From the NCBI RefSeq assembly GCF_026340975.1, contig NZ_JAPEOS010000001.1:1572501-1636500 (forward strand): a DNA stretch of 64,000 bases, written 5' to 3'. Source of the DNA: Streptomyces sp. NBC_01214. GTDB taxonomy: Bacteria > Actinomycetota > Actinomycetes > Streptomycetales > Streptomycetaceae. The notes beneath the pieces were generated by a model. It was not told where the DNA came from, did not search any database, and saw nothing but the letters and a program-made list of their open reading frames with translations. The translations under genes were made by a program, and so were the position numbers. Positions 45,109-53,233 of this stretch are shown here, one piece after another. The number at the start of each line of letters is the position of its first letter. Position 1 is the stretch's first letter.

Positions 45109-45699
45109 ATGGCAAGGGAGCACCACCAGACGGCAGCGGTCAGCGGGGGAGAGGCACTCGATCTGTACGAGTACGCCTACCTCGCCGGTGGCGAGCGGCG
45201 GGTCGTGGAGAGCGCGATCATCTCGCTCGTCGAGCGCGGGACCCTGTCCCTGCAGGCCGCTCGGCTACGCACCATCGGTGCAGAACTCCCGCAGCATCCG
45301 GTCGAACGCGCGGTGATCGCCGCCTGCCCGCGGAGCAAGCGCGTCCACGAGGTGTTCGAGGCGCTCGGGCACTGCGACGAGGTCGACGAACTCGCCCGCC
45401 GCCTCGTCCTCCTCGGCCTCGTGCGCAACTGGCGCCGACGGCCCACCCGGGCGGGGCGCCGCCGCCTGGCGGCAACAGTAGCCGGGGGAAGCCTTCCCCC
45501 GTACGTACGGGAAGGCCCGGCGCTCCTCGACCCGGGCCCCGTCCGGTACGCACTGCTCGTCACCGGCCCCGACGGCCTCGGACGCACCCTGCGCCGCATG
45601 GGCAAAGCCCTCGACAACGAGTCCGATCACCACGCCGCGGACGGCGGCTTCAGCTGCGGCGGGGGCGGCGGTGGCGGCGGTGGCGGTGGCGCGGACTAG
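45109..45699 (+). CDS. TIGR04222 domain protein with Gly-rich tail
   Basis: 196-residue protein that starts at ATG 45109. The N-terminal region LDLYEYAYLAGGERRVVES is the TIGR04222 signature, and the C-terminal stretch SCGGGGGGGGGGGAD is the usual poly-Gly tail of this family, coded by a simple GGC/GGT repeat at 45655-45690. No transmembrane segment is evident, unlike many family members. The function is unknown; several members occur in cell-envelope or stress contexts. It has a good ribosome site (GGGGGAGACGGT upstream). This is the last clearly ordinary core gene before the small-gene accessory stretch that ends at tRNA-Gly. Confidence 0.82.
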   Translation: MAREHHQTAAVSGGEALDLYEYAYLAGGERRVVESAIISLVERGTLSLQAARLRTIGAELPQHPVERAVIAACPRSKRVHEVFEALGHCDEVDELARRLVLLGLVRNWRRRPTRAGRRRLAATVAGGSLPPYVREGPALLDPGPVRYALLVTGPDGLGRTLRRMGKALDNESDHHAADGGFSCGGGGGGGGGGGAD

Positions 45700-45882
45700 G
45701 CCGCGCACCGAGCCCGCTCGGCGCGGGCGAAGAAGGGGCACGGCCCGCTGAGCCCTGGGGGACGTCGGTGGCGACAGGTCATGGATCTACACGGTCTTCC
45801 TCACGGAAGACGGTGATGAACATCCCCTGCGCTCCGCCGAGCTCGGAGGGGGCGTGTCAGTGGCTGGTGACAGCATCCAGGG

Positions 45883-46476
45883 GTGCTGCTCAAGGGATAC
45901 GACGACGGCCCGCTGGTTGCGGGCGAGCCACTGCTGGCCCGGCCGGGCTTCTGGTCGAACCACCTCATGGAGATGTGTGGCGAGGGGGCGAGCCCTGTGC
46001 GTCCCGTTCCGGAGTGGTTCGGCGATGACGGCGCCGATGCGGATGCCCTGTCCGAGGTCCTCTTCGATCCCGAAGGCTGGCCGGTGTTCCGGGTACCGGC
46101 TGAAAACGGTCCCGGAGTCGTGGTGATCTACCGCAACTTGGTCGGCGACTACGGCACCGACTACCTCCTCACCCATCCGGGCCGGGGAGACCTTTCGGGG
46201 ACCGGGCTGACGTGGCACGAACTGGTCCGCCTCGCCGACAGCCCGCCCTCCGCGGCCGAAGGCGTCGAGGACACGGCCGCCCGCCTCCTGCTGCTCCTTC
46301 CCCTCCTCACCGACTCCGACGTGTCGGAGTCGGCGCCGGCAAGGCTCAGCGCCGCCCTGACTTCCGTGGGAGCGCCGCAAGAGACCGCCTTCAGCACGGC
46401 GCAGCATCTGCTCGCCCACCTGACGAGAAGACCGCGCCACGATCCCGCATGGGGATCGCCACTGAGCGGCAGCTGA
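45883..46476 (+). CDS. hypothetical protein, 197 residues
   Basis: Soluble acidic protein starting at GTG 45883 (MLLKGYDDGPLVAGEPLLAR). The N-terminal half has many Trp, Gly and Pro residues (GFWSNHLMEMCGEG, PEWFGDDGADADAL), and the middle reads VIYRNLVGDYGTDYLLTHPG. The C-terminal 60 residues form helices with a Leu run (ARLLLLLPLL). The weak ribosome site (CCAGGG next to the start) makes the exact start uncertain. I do not recognise a family. Its size, lack of membrane or enzyme motifs, and position in a small-gene accessory stretch would fit an immunity-type or other accessory protein, but nothing in the sequence proves this. Confidence 0.65.
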   Translation: MLLKGYDDGPLVAGEPLLARPGFWSNHLMEMCGEGASPVRPVPEWFGDDGADADALSEVLFDPEGWPVFRVPAENGPGVVVIYRNLVGDYGTDYLLTHPGRGDLSGTGLTWHELVRLADSPPSAAEGVEDTAARLLLLLPLLTDSDVSESAPARLSAALTSVGAPQETAFSTAQHLLAHLTRRPRHDPAWGSPLSGS

Positions 46477-46547
46477 GGGACCGGAGCGAAACCCGCCGGT
46501 CACAGCGGCAAGGTGGTCGGACGGCGGCACGCAGCAGCCCGGCACCG

Positions 46548-46715
46548 TCACCCGTCGAAGAGGTGCGGGGTCGGACAGAGCTCCACGGGCTCGTCCGGCC
46601 GATCCGCCCCATGCCACCAGATCTGCCGCCCGTCGTCCTCACGCGTGAAGAGGGCGAGACCGCGGCTCCTCATCGGCTGACCGCACCGGGGGCATCTGGG
46701 AGGGCCGCTCGACAT
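46548..46715 (-). CDS. small zinc-ribbon protein, 55 residues
   Basis: Starts at ATG 46715 and reads MSSGPPRCPRCGQPM, then ALFTREDDGRQIWWHGA and a CPTPHLFDG end. The CPRCG pair near residue 8 and a later Cys could bind a metal ion, though only three cysteines are visible. It is too short for firm recognition; coding is supported by codon bias and the readable protein pattern. It lies between two unrecognised genes in the accessory stretch. Confidence 0.5.
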   Translation of the reverse strand: MSSGPPRCPRCGQPMRSRGLALFTREDDGRQIWWHGADRPDEPVELCPTPHLFDG

Positions 46716-46849
46716 GCTCGGCACCCCATTCCGGGCGCCGGCCCGAGCAAACGGGCGGCAGAGAGCGCCTGGAGGCTCGCTCTGACAGCCGTCGTTGATC
46801 GCTGTTCCCCCCGGCCCTACCTGGCACGCGTCCGGCGCGGACAGGGGCC

Positions 46850-47257
46850 TCACCAGTCGCGCCAGCGGTCTGTGATCGCCGCCCGATCGATGCCCCGCCT
46901 CGCGGCCAGAGCGGCGACGTCCACACCGTGCCCGCTCAGGGTGAGGTCGATGTATTCGCACAGTTGCTCCCGCTCTTCCGTGCAGAAGTGAGGGCCACCA
47001 TGCTGTTTGTCCCGGTTGACTGCGTTGAGTGCGAGAGCCACTCGCTCAACCGTCCCGAAGACAGCCTCGTCGGACGGCTCCCGCAGTGCGTGCACTTCGT
47101 CTTCGAACGCTTCCAGGGCTGCGTCCGTCGCCCGCAGCAACGACTCGGGGTAGAGATCCGCCACGCCGGCGCACTCCGGGGGCAAGGTCCCGGCCGCCAC
47201 CTCGCGGGCCGTCTCGGCCATGTAGGCACGCCAGTTCTCAGGGGGTCTGTTCGTCAC
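46850..47257 (-). CDS. hypothetical protein, about 135 residues
   Basis: Starts at GTG 47257 (VTNRPPENWRAYMAETAREV) and ends with DVAALAARRGIDRAAITDRW. It is an acidic helical protein with a motif-like centre ALNAVNRDKQHGGPHFCTEE followed by REQLCEYIDLTLSGHGVDV. No signal peptide or membrane helix is present. I recognise the general look of a small Streptomyces immunity-like or accessory protein but cannot name the family. An ATG further upstream (47302) gives a longer frame, but the GTG start gives a more typical N-terminus. It is convergent with the 45883 gene across the zinc-ribbon ORF. Confidence 0.6.
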   Translation of the reverse strand: MTNRPPENWRAYMAETAREVAAGTLPPECAGVADLYPESLLRATDAALEAFEDEVHALREPSDEAVFGTVERVALALNAVNRDKQHGGPHFCTEEREQLCEYIDLTLSGHGVDVAALAARRGIDRAAITDRWRDW

Positions 47258-47319
47258 GGGCCAGACGGTATGCCCGATCACTGACAGCCCGCAGTCCCGC
47301 ACGCTTTCCCATCCTGTTG

Positions 47320-47468
47320 ATGCTCGGCAACATCGAGTACGAGGTGTTCACCGACGGCGGGACACCCTCGGCACCCTCCGGACGGACGTGGCCGAACTCG
47401 TCGAGCTGTGCGCCGCGGGCGACCTGGAGGAGGCCGCCAAGCCCATGGCCCTGCACCCACACGACTGA
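47320..47468 (+). pseudogene. frameshifted remnant of an unrecognised gene
   Basis: From ATG 47320 the frame reads MLGNIEYEVFTDGG, then becomes incoherent. One frame over, a sensible C-terminus follows, GTLRTDVAELVELCAAGDLE then EAAKPMALHPHD and a TGA stop at 47466-47468. A single-base shift near 47360 would join them. The family is unknown. Confidence 0.35.
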
Positions 47469-47697
47469 CGCCCCGCCCCGCCGACCTGCACCCGCAGGGC
47501 GTGTCTTCGTCGGGCCGAGGGGGTGCACTTTCATGATCTTCGGCACACACGGGCAACACGCTCGCCGCGTCAACGGGCGCCAGTACGCGGGAGTTGATGA
47601 CGCACATGGGTCACAGCACCGCACGCGAGCGCCGATCGGGCTCGTGGAGAAGGGCCGAAAGGCCGCCACCGGCGCGAAGGAGGATCCACCGCCCCAG

Positions 47698-47741
47698 CGG
47701 GCACGCAGCGGGCACGCAGGGGGCACGCAGGCGGCACGCGG
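47698..47741 (+). repeat. 11-bp tandem repeat, four units
   Basis: CGGGCACGCAG occurs twice exactly (47698-47719), then GGGGCACGCAG and GCGGCACGCGG. It lies in the tail of the integrase remnant. The period is not a multiple of three, so it disturbs any reading frame. Confidence 0.75.
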
Positions 47742-47768
47742 AGCTGATCACGGCCCCGGGAACGACGG

Positions 47769-47805
47769 AGGGCCAGGTTGAGGAAACCTCCTCTGACCTG
47801 GCCCT
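47769..47805 (-). terminator. hairpin downstream of tRNA-Gly
   Basis: AGGGCCAGGT (47769-47778) and ACCTGGCCCT (47796-47805) are perfect inverted copies; inner bases can pair partly too. It lies 12 bases 3' of tRNA-Gly on the minus strand and probably ends its transcript. Confidence 0.6.
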
Positions 47806-47816
47806 TCGTACTTCTG

Positions 47817-47887
47817 AGCGGGTGACGGGAATCGAACCCGCGTAGCTAGTTTGGAAGACTAGTGCTCTACCATTGAGCTACACCCGC
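47817..47887 (-). tRNA. tRNA-Gly (anticodon TCC)
   Basis: On the minus strand GCGGGTG begins the acceptor stem at 47887 and CACCCGC closes it at 47818. The D arm has GCTCAATGGTAGAGC, the anticodon loop is CTTCCAA (anticodon TCC) and the T arm holds GGTTCGATTCC. The CCA end is not encoded. Its 3' end borders the integrase remnant. Confidence 0.95.
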
Positions 47888-48055
47888 AATGCGCGCGCCG
47901 CAGGTCCGGGGACCTCGGCACGGACAGCATCCTAGCGGGTCGCTCCCGGTGGGTGCACACCACATTCGGCGTCGTGGCGGAGGTCCGCCCGAAATGCCTT
48001 CGGAAACCCCGCGCATCAGAGTGTCTCCGGGCATGTACCCTACGTGTCGCACCGA

Positions 48056-48132
48056 CGGGGTGTGGCGCAGCTTGGTAGCGCGTCCGCTTTGGGAGCGGAA
48101 GGTCGTCGGTTCGAATCCGGCCACCCCGACCA
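48056..48132 (+). tRNA. tRNA-Pro (anticodon TGG), CCA encoded
   Basis: Acceptor stem CGGGGTG (48056) pairs with CACCCCG, then the discriminator A at 48129 and CCA at 48130-48132. The anticodon loop is TTTGGGA, giving TGG, and the T loop is GGTTCGAATCC. It lies 168 bases downstream of tRNA-Gly on the opposite strand, ahead of tig. Confidence 0.95.
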
Positions 48133-48296
48133 GCAGCAGTGTCTCCACAAGATCGCGTTGTGGGCTGATTGCCGCTTGCGGTTACTATGCAAGCTGCGTG
48201 CCCGTGTGTCTGATGTACCGGGCCGAAGTCCGCTGAACCGCTGAATCACAGCGCGACGGCAGAATCCCCAGCAGTCAGCCACAAGGAGACCGAACC

Positions 48297-49685
48297 GTGA
48301 AGAGCGCCGTGGAGACCCTGAACCCGACTCGGGTTCGGCTCACTGTTGAGGTGCCCTTCGAGGAGCTCAAGGACAGCCTCGACGCGGCGTACAAGAAGAT
48401 CAACCAGCAGGTCACGGTGAAGGGCTTCCGCAAGGGCAAGATCCCGGCCCGCGTCATCGACCAGCGCTTCGGCCGCGGTGCGGTGCTGGAGGAGGCCGTC
48501 AACGACGCGCTCCCGAAGTTCTACACCGAGGCCGTCAACGAGGCCGACCTGAACCCGCTGGGCCAGCCGGACGTGGACATCACCGAGCTGAAGGACGGCG
48601 AGGTCCTCGCCTTCACGGCCGAGGTCGACGTTCGTCCCGAGATCGAGATCCCGGACTTCTCCGGCATCGAGGTCGAGGTCGACGCCATCGAGGTCTCGGA
48701 CGAGGACGTCGAGAAGTCCGTCGAGCAGCTGCGCGGCCGCTTCGCGTCCACCACGGACGTCGAGCGCGCCGCCGCCGAGGGTGACGTCGTCACCATCGAC
48801 CTCGAGGCCAAGGTCGACGGCGAGGTGCTGCCCGACGGCGTCGCCTCCGACGTCTCCTACACCATCGGCTCGGGCGAGCTCCTCGAGGGCATCGACGAGG
48901 CCGTCACCGGCCTGGAGGCCGGCGGCGAGGCCACCTTCACCTCGCAGCTGAAGGGCGGCTCCGCCGAGGGCAAGGACGCCGAGGTCACCGTCAAGGTCAC
49001 CAAGGTCTCCGCCAAGGAGCTCCCGGCGCTGGACGACGAGTTCGCGCAGCTCGCGAGCGAGTTCGACACCATCGAGGACCTCAAGGCCGACAGCCGCAAG
49101 CGCCTCGAGAACATGAAGCAGTACGACCAGGCCACGCAGGCCCAGGAGCGCGTCCTGGAGAAGCTGCTGGAGCTCGTCGAGGTCCCGATCCCCGAGAAGC
49201 TCCTCGCGGACGAGGTCCAGACCCGCAAGCACAACCTGGAGCACCACCAGCTCGGCCAGATGGGTCTGACCATCGAGAAGTACCTGGAGTTCCAGGGCAA
49301 GACGGTCGAGGAGTTCGACGCCGAGACCTCCGAGCAGGCGATCAAGGGCATCAAGACCCAGTTCGTCCTCGACGCGCTGGTCAACAAGGAGAAGCTGGGC
49401 GTCAACCAGGAGGAGCTCACCGAGCACCTCATGCGCCGCGCCGCTTCCTCCGGCATGTCCCCCGACCAGTTCGCCCAGGCCGTGGTCGAGGGTGGCCAGG
49501 TTCCGATGCTGGTCGGCGAGGTCGCCCGCGGCAAGGCCCTCGCGGTCGTCGTCGAGGCCGCCAAGGTCGTCGACACCAACGGTGAGGTCGTGGACCTGTC
49601 CGACGAGGACGAGGAGCAGGCCGCCGAGACCGCCCTGGCCGCCGTCGACGGTGACGACGAGGTCAAGGACGAAGAGGCCAAGTAA
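48297..49685 (+). CDS. tig: trigger factor (ribosome-associated chaperone and prolyl isomerase)
   Basis: 462-residue chaperone that binds nascent chains at the ribosome exit. GTG 48297 has AAGGAG eight bases upstream. The ribosome-binding domain contains the signature [14 protein letters not shown] at about 41-54. The central FKBP-like prolyl isomerase domain begins near [20 protein letters not shown] (about 162), and the helical substrate-binding arms follow to about 430. The last 35 residues are a highly acidic tail ([20 protein letters not shown] onward), usual in actinobacterial trigger factors. It heads the conserved tig-clpP1-clpP2-clpX order and is closed by its own terminator, so it is probably transcribed apart from clpP. 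Confidence 0.97.
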   Translation: MKSAVETLNPTRVRLTVEVPFEELKDSLDAAYKKINQQVTVKGFRKGKIPARVIDQRFGRGAVLEEAVNDALPKFYTEAVNEADLNPLGQPDVDITELKDGEVLAFTAEVDVRPEIEIPDFSGIEVEVDAIEVSDEDVEKSVEQLRGRFASTTDVERAAAEGDVVTIDLEAKVDGEVLPDGVASDVSYTIGSGELLEGIDEAVTGLEAGGEATFTSQLKGGSAEGKDAEVTVKVTKVSAKELPALDDEFAQLASEFDTIEDLKADSRKRLENMKQYDQATQAQERVLEKLLELVEVPIPEKLLADEVQTRKHNLEHHQLGQMGLTIEKYLEFQGKTVEEFDAETSEQAIKGIKTQFVLDALVNKEKLGVNQEELTEHLMRRAASSGMSPDQFAQAVVEGGQVPMLVGEVARGKALAVVVEAAKVVDTNGEVVDLSDEDEEQAAETALAAVDGDDEVKDEEAK

Positions 49686-49715
49686 CACCCCGGGCGAAGC
49701 CCACTGAGCAGTGCC

Positions 49716-49753
49716 CCGAAGGGCCCGGACGCAGTCGTGTCCGGGCCCTTCGG
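49716..49753 (+). terminator. terminator of tig
   Basis: Perfect 15-bp stem (49716-49730 and 49739-49753, CCGAAGGGCCCGGAC and complement) with an eight-base loop, 31 bases after the tig stop. Confidence 0.9.
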
Positions 49754-49782
49754 TATGGGCCCCGTAAGGCCGCCGGAGCTTG

Positions 49783-49796
49783 CGCTCCGAGCGAAC
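49783..49796. promoter_or_regulatory. ClgR box upstream of clpP1
   Basis: CGCTCCGAGCGAAC reads GTTCGC-TCGGA-GCG on the minus strand, an exact fit to the ClgR consensus GTTCGC-N5-GCG. It lies 166 bases before clpP1. ClgR activates the clpP1P2 operon in Streptomyces. Confidence 0.75.
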
Positions 49797-49961
49797 AGTT
49801 CGGGAAGCGGGATGGCGTTGTCCTACCTGCGCGTTAGGGTCCATGAATACGAGGGCACGTGAGTACCCGGGCGCCGGCGGACCCGTCCGCTCCGGCCGGA
49901 CCGGACCCCAGAACGAGACGCTGAGACGGCACATGGCCGTCGGAGACGAGCAGGTGGATAC

Positions 49962-50579
49962 GTGACGAATCTGAAGCCTTACGCCGCGGGTGAGCCGTCC
50001 ATCGGTGGCGGCCTCGGCGACCATGTCTACAACCGGCTGCTCGGCGAGCGCATCATCTTCCTCGGCCAGCAGGTCGACGACGACATCGCCAACAAGATCA
50101 CCGCGCAGCTCCTCCTCCTGGCCGCCGAGCCGGAGAAGGACATCTACCTCTACATCAACAGCCCCGGTGGCTCCGTGACGGCCGGCATGGCCGTCTACGA
50201 CACCATGCAGTACATCCCCAACGACGTCGTCACCATCGGCATGGGCATGGCGGCCTCGATGGGCCAGTTCCTGCTCACCGGTGGCGCCAAGGGCAAGCGC
50301 TTCGCCCTGCCGAACACCGACATCCTGATGCACCAGGGCTCCGCCGGCATCGGCGGCACCGCGTCGGACATCAAGATCCAGGCCCAGTACCTGCTGCGCA
50401 CCAAGCAGCGGATGGCCGAGATCACCGCGTTCCACTCGGGCCAGACCGTCGAGGCGATCATCCGCGACGGTGACCGCGACCGCTGGTTCACCTCCGAGGA
50501 GGCCAAGGAGTACGGCCTCATCGACGAGATCATCTCGGCCGCGTCCAACGTTCCGGGCGGCGGCGGCACCGGGGCCTGA
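49962..50579 (+). CDS. clpP1: ATP-dependent Clp protease proteolytic subunit 1
   Basis: 205-residue ClpP, a self-compartmentalised serine protease that forms heptameric rings and degrades proteins fed by ClpX or ClpC. The catalytic triad is S99 ([12 protein letters not shown]), H124 ([10 protein letters not shown]) and D173 (DGDRDRWF). The hydrophobic N-terminal loop and [15 protein letters not shown] handle region are typical. GTG 49962 gives the family N-terminus. It is 55 bases before clpP2, and the two form the main Clp operon of Streptomyces, in which ClpP1 and ClpP2 assemble into one mixed peptidase. A ClgR-like box lies upstream. Confidence 0.97.
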   Translation: MTNLKPYAAGEPSIGGGLGDHVYNRLLGERIIFLGQQVDDDIANKITAQLLLLAAEPEKDIYLYINSPGGSVTAGMAVYDTMQYIPNDVVTIGMGMAASMGQFLLTGGAKGKRFALPNTDILMHQGSAGIGGTASDIKIQAQYLLRTKQRMAEITAFHSGQTVEAIIRDGDRDRWFTSEEAKEYGLIDEIISAASNVPGGGGTGA

Positions 50580-50634
50580 TCCCGGTAACCACCGTCAGTA
50601 CCCAGCAGCCGACAGCCCGCAGAACGCCACCAGG

Positions 50635-51300
50635 ATGGTGAACACCCAGATGCAGAACAACTTCTCCGCGAGCGGCCTCTACACCGGCCCGCAGGTGGAC
50701 AACCGCTACGTCATCCCGCGCTTCGTCGAGCGCACCTCGCAGGGCGTGCGCGAGTACGACCCGTACGCGAAGCTCTTCGAGGAGCGCGTGATCTTCCTCG
50801 GCGTGCAGATCGACGACGCGTCGGCCAATGACGTCATGGCGCAGCTGCTGTGCCTGGAGTCGATGGACCCGGACCGCGACATCTCCATCTACATCAACAG
50901 CCCCGGTGGCTCCTTCACCGCGCTGACGGCGATCTACGACACGATGCAGTTCGTGAAGCCGGACATCCAGACGGTCTGCATGGGCCAGGCGGCCTCCGCC
51001 GCCGCGGTCCTGCTGGCCGCCGGTACCCCCGGCAAGCGCATGGCCCTGCCGAACGCCCGCGTGCTGATCCACCAGCCCTCCGGTGGCACCGGCCGCGAGC
51101 AGCTCTCCGACCTGGAGATCGCGGCCAACGAGATCCTGCGCATGCGCGACCAGCTGGAGACCATGCTGGCCAAGCACTCGACGACGCCGATCGAGAAGAT
51201 CCGCGACGACATCGAGCGCGACAAGATCCTGACGGCCGAGGACGCCCTGGCGTACGGCCTGATCGACCAGATCGTCTCGACCCGCAAGAACTCCCACTGA
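50635..51300 (+). CDS. clpP2: ATP-dependent Clp protease proteolytic subunit 2
   Basis: 221-residue ClpP subunit. The catalytic triad is S121 ([13 protein letters not shown]), H146 ([10 protein letters not shown]) and D196 ([10 protein letters not shown]). ATG 50635 ([10 protein letters not shown]) is used; GTG 50638 next to it is possible, with AGG just ahead of both. Residues 1-45 are longer than in ClpP1, which is usual for ClpP2. It is co-transcribed with clpP1. A hairpin and a possible promoter separate it from clpX, so ClpX can be made independently. Confidence 0.97.
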   Translation: MVNTQMQNNFSASGLYTGPQVDNRYVIPRFVERTSQGVREYDPYAKLFEERVIFLGVQIDDASANDVMAQLLCLESMDPDRDISIYINSPGGSFTALTAIYDTMQFVKPDIQTVCMGQAASAAAVLLAAGTPGKRMALPNARVLIHQPSGGTGREQLSDLEIAANEILRMRDQLETMLAKHSTTPIEKIRDDIERDKILTAEDALAYGLIDQIVSTRKNSH

Positions 51301-51313
51301 TCCTTGCCGCCAG

Positions 51314-51347
51314 TTGACGCGGGCACATCGTCGGATTCAGCGATGTG
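51314..51347. promoter_or_regulatory. inverted repeat and possible promoter between clpP2 and clpX
   Basis: CACATCG (51324-51330) and CGATGTG (51341-51347) are perfect inverted copies ten bases apart, next to a TTGACG (51314-51319) that could be a -35 box. It may mark a clpX promoter or operator; no regulator is identified. Confidence 0.35.
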
Positions 51348-51358
51348 AACCACGTCAA

Positions 51359-51380
51359 GGGGGCCCCGCACGGGGCCCCC
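51359..51380 (+). terminator. hairpin between clpP2 and clpX
   Basis: GGGGGCCCCG and CGGGGCCCCC form a 10-bp stem with a two-base loop. It lies after the candidate clpX promoter element, so it may terminate clpP readthrough or act as a leader hairpin. Confidence 0.6.
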
Positions 51381-51453
51381 GGCAAGGTACCGTCGGATAT
51401 GAGGCACCAGGAGCGCTGAACCAGGCGTCTCCCAGGCGAAGGGGAAGCACCTC

Positions 51454-52740
51454 GTGGCACGCATCGGTGACGGCGGCGATCTGCTCAAGTGCTCGTTCTG
51501 CGGAAAGAGCCAGAAGCAGGTGAAGAAGCTCATCGCAGGACCCGGTGTTTACATCTGCGACGAGTGCATCGACCTCTGCAACGAGATCATTGAAGAGGAG
51601 CTCGCGGAGACCTCCGAGGTCCGGTGGGAGGAACTCCCCAAGCCCCGTGAGATCTACGAGTTCCTGGAGAGCTACGTCGTCGGCCAGGAGCCGGCGAAGA
51701 AGGCCCTCTCCGTAGCGGTCTACAACCACTACAAGCGCGTGCAGGCCGGCGAGAACGGCGGCGCGCAGGGCCGGGACGACGCGATCGAGCTCGCCAAGTC
51801 CAACATCCTGCTGCTGGGCCCCACGGGCTCGGGCAAGACGCTGCTCGCGCAGACGCTCGCCCGCATGCTGAACGTCCCCTTCGCCATCGCCGACGCGACG
51901 GCGCTGACGGAGGCCGGGTACGTCGGCGAGGACGTCGAGAACATCCTGCTGAAGCTGATCCAGGCCGCCGACTACGACGTCAAGAAGGCCGAGACCGGGA
52001 TCATCTACATCGACGAGATCGACAAGGTGGCCCGCAAGAGCGAGAACCCGTCGATCACGCGCGACGTGAGCGGCGAAGGCGTGCAGCAGGCCCTCCTGAA
52101 GATCCTGGAAGGCACGACCGCCTCCGTACCGCCGCAGGGCGGCCGGAAGCACCCGCACCAGGAGTTCATCCAGATCGACACGACGAACGTGCTCTTCATC
52201 GTGGGCGGCGCCTTCGCCGGCCTCGAGAAGATCATCGAGTCGCGTGCGGGTGCCAAGGGCATCGGCTTCGGGGCGACGATCCGCTCGAAGCGCGAGATCG
52301 AGGCCAGCGACCAGTTCCAGGAGGTCATGCCGGAGGACCTGGTGAAGTTCGGGATGATCCCCGAGTTCATCGGCCGCCTGCCCGTGCTGACCTCCGTGCA
52401 CAACCTGGACCGTGAGGCCCTGCTCCAGATCCTGATCGAGCCGCGGAACGCGCTGGTCAAGCAGTACCAGCGGCTGTTCGAACTCGATGGCGTGGAGCTG
52501 GACTTCGAGCGCGAGGCGCTCGAGGCCATCGCGGACCAGGCGATCCTCCGCCAGACGGGCGCGCGCGGCCTGCGCGCCATCATGGAAGAGGTCCTGATGT
52601 CGGTGATGTACGAGGTCCCGTCCCGCAAGGACGTGGCCCGCGTGGTCATCACCTCGGAGGTGGTCCGTTCCAACGTCAACCCGACGCTGGTCCCCCGGAT
52701 CGTCCCGAAGGACCAGGGCCCGCACGAGAAGTCGGCCTAG
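51454..52740 (+). CDS. clpX: ATP-dependent Clp protease ATP-binding subunit ClpX
   Basis: 428-residue AAA+ unfoldase that selects substrates for ClpP1P2. GTG 51454 is used. The N-terminal zinc domain has C13-x2-C16 ([10 protein letters not shown]) and C35-x2-C38 ([10 protein letters not shown]). The AAA+ core has Walker A GPTGSGKT at 122-129, Walker [15 protein letters not shown], the GYVGEDVEN pore-loop region and sensor motifs, and an IGF-type ClpP-contact loop lies in [13 protein letters not shown]. Length and order are standard. It is the last gene of the clp group and is followed by a very strong terminator. Confidence 0.98.
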   Translation: MARIGDGGDLLKCSFCGKSQKQVKKLIAGPGVYICDECIDLCNEIIEEELAETSEVRWEELPKPREIYEFLESYVVGQEPAKKALSVAVYNHYKRVQAGENGGAQGRDDAIELAKSNILLLGPTGSGKTLLAQTLARMLNVPFAIADATALTEAGYVGEDVENILLKLIQAADYDVKKAETGIIYIDEIDKVARKSENPSITRDVSGEGVQQALLKILEGTTASVPPQGGRKHPHQEFIQIDTTNVLFIVGGAFAGLEKIIESRAGAKGIGFGATIRSKREIEASDQFQEVMPEDLVKFGMIPEFIGRLPVLTSVHNLDREALLQILIEPRNALVKQYQRLFELDGVELDFEREALEAIADQAILRQTGARGLRAIMEEVLMSVMYEVPSRKDVARVVITSEVVRSNVNPTLVPRIVPKDQGPHEKSA

Positions 52741-52753
52741 CAGCCAAGGGATT

Positions 52754-52792
52754 GAGGAGGGGCGTCAGGCCGATGGCCTGACGCCCCTCCTC
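52754..52792 (+). terminator. terminator of clpX
   Basis: Perfect 18-bp stem (52754-52771 and 52775-52792, GAGGAGGGGCGTCAGGCC and complement) with a three-base loop, 13 bases after the stop. Confidence 0.92.
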
Positions 52793-52902
52793 GCATTCCG
52801 GACCATCTTGGTCGATAATCGGCCCTGTATTCGATCTGTGATGCCTTGGGTCGATTTCCTTGATCAACTCCGTATGTCGAACTTTCCACGGAGGGACGAG
52901 GA

Positions 52903-53178
52903 ATGAAGAAGAAGCGCGCGGTCGGTGTCCTGGTGTCGACATTCGCGGCAGCCGCCCTGCCTCTGGTGGCCGCCTCGCCCGCGTCGGCCTCGTCGGCGGA
53001 CTGCCAGGTCTACCTGCGCAACGTGGGCTACACGGTGGGTCCGCGGGTGCAGGATGCATGTGATCATGCCGCCGCCTGGGATTTGTCGGGCATGAATCGG
53101 CATGCCTGCTTCATGGCTTTGGTGAACCTCGGCGTGAAGCAGAACGACGCCTCTACGGCCTGTTACCAACTCGCCTGA
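52903..53178 (+). CDS. small secreted four-cysteine protein
   Basis: 91-residue precursor starting at ATG 52903 with GGAGGGACGAGG upstream. The signal peptide (MKKKRAVGVLVSTFAAAALP to about residue 29, ending ASPASAS) leaves a mature chain of about 62 residues. The mature part has four Cys (SADCQVYL, QDACDHAA, NRHACFMAL, STACYQLA), so two disulfides are likely. It is hydrophilic with no enzymatic motif, and resembles small secreted Streptomyces proteins of unknown use. It stands alone between clpX and a Pro/Gln-rich membrane protein, with its own leader. The AT-richer leader (TCGATAATCGG and TATTCGATC) probably holds its promoter. Confidence 0.8.
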   Translation: MKKKRAVGVLVSTFAAAALPLVAASPASASSADCQVYLRNVGYTVGPRVQDACDHAAAWDLSGMNRHACFMALVNLGVKQNDASTACYQLA

Positions 53179-53233
53179 AGTCCGGGAAGGATGGCGTGGG
53201 GCATGCATGATGCCCCACGCCTACCCGGATTGA

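Larger units (their letters stand above)
47502..47845 (+). pseudogene. decayed 3' end of a phage/ICE-type tyrosine recombinase (integrase)
   Basis: One frame gives RRAEGVHFHDLRHT (up to about 47550). The next frame continues GNTLAASTGASTRELMTHMG then HSTARERRSG and on to a stop at 47845. Together they match the box II region of tyrosine recombinases (HDLRHTGNTLAA...ELM.RMGHS), split by a two-base insertion in the run CACACA near 47550. The catalytic Tyr region is not recognisable and the upstream two thirds of the gene are absent. The last 29 bases overlap tRNA-Gly(TCC) on the other strand, the usual integration site of such elements, so this looks like the scar of a lost integrative element. 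Confidence 0.65.

Noticed and set aside
45640..45700. GGC repeat as a sequencing artefact in the TIGR04222 gene
   Set aside because: A poly-Gly tail is a normal feature of this family and the frame is intact.
47238..47726. Minus-strand open frame across the integrase remnant
   Set aside because: It reads as Cys/Pro/Arg-rich shadow sequence with no domain; the plus-strand remnant explains the region better.
47698..47741. Possible CRISPR-like array
   Set aside because: Units are only 11 bases with no spacers and no cas genes nearby; it is a simple tandem repeat.
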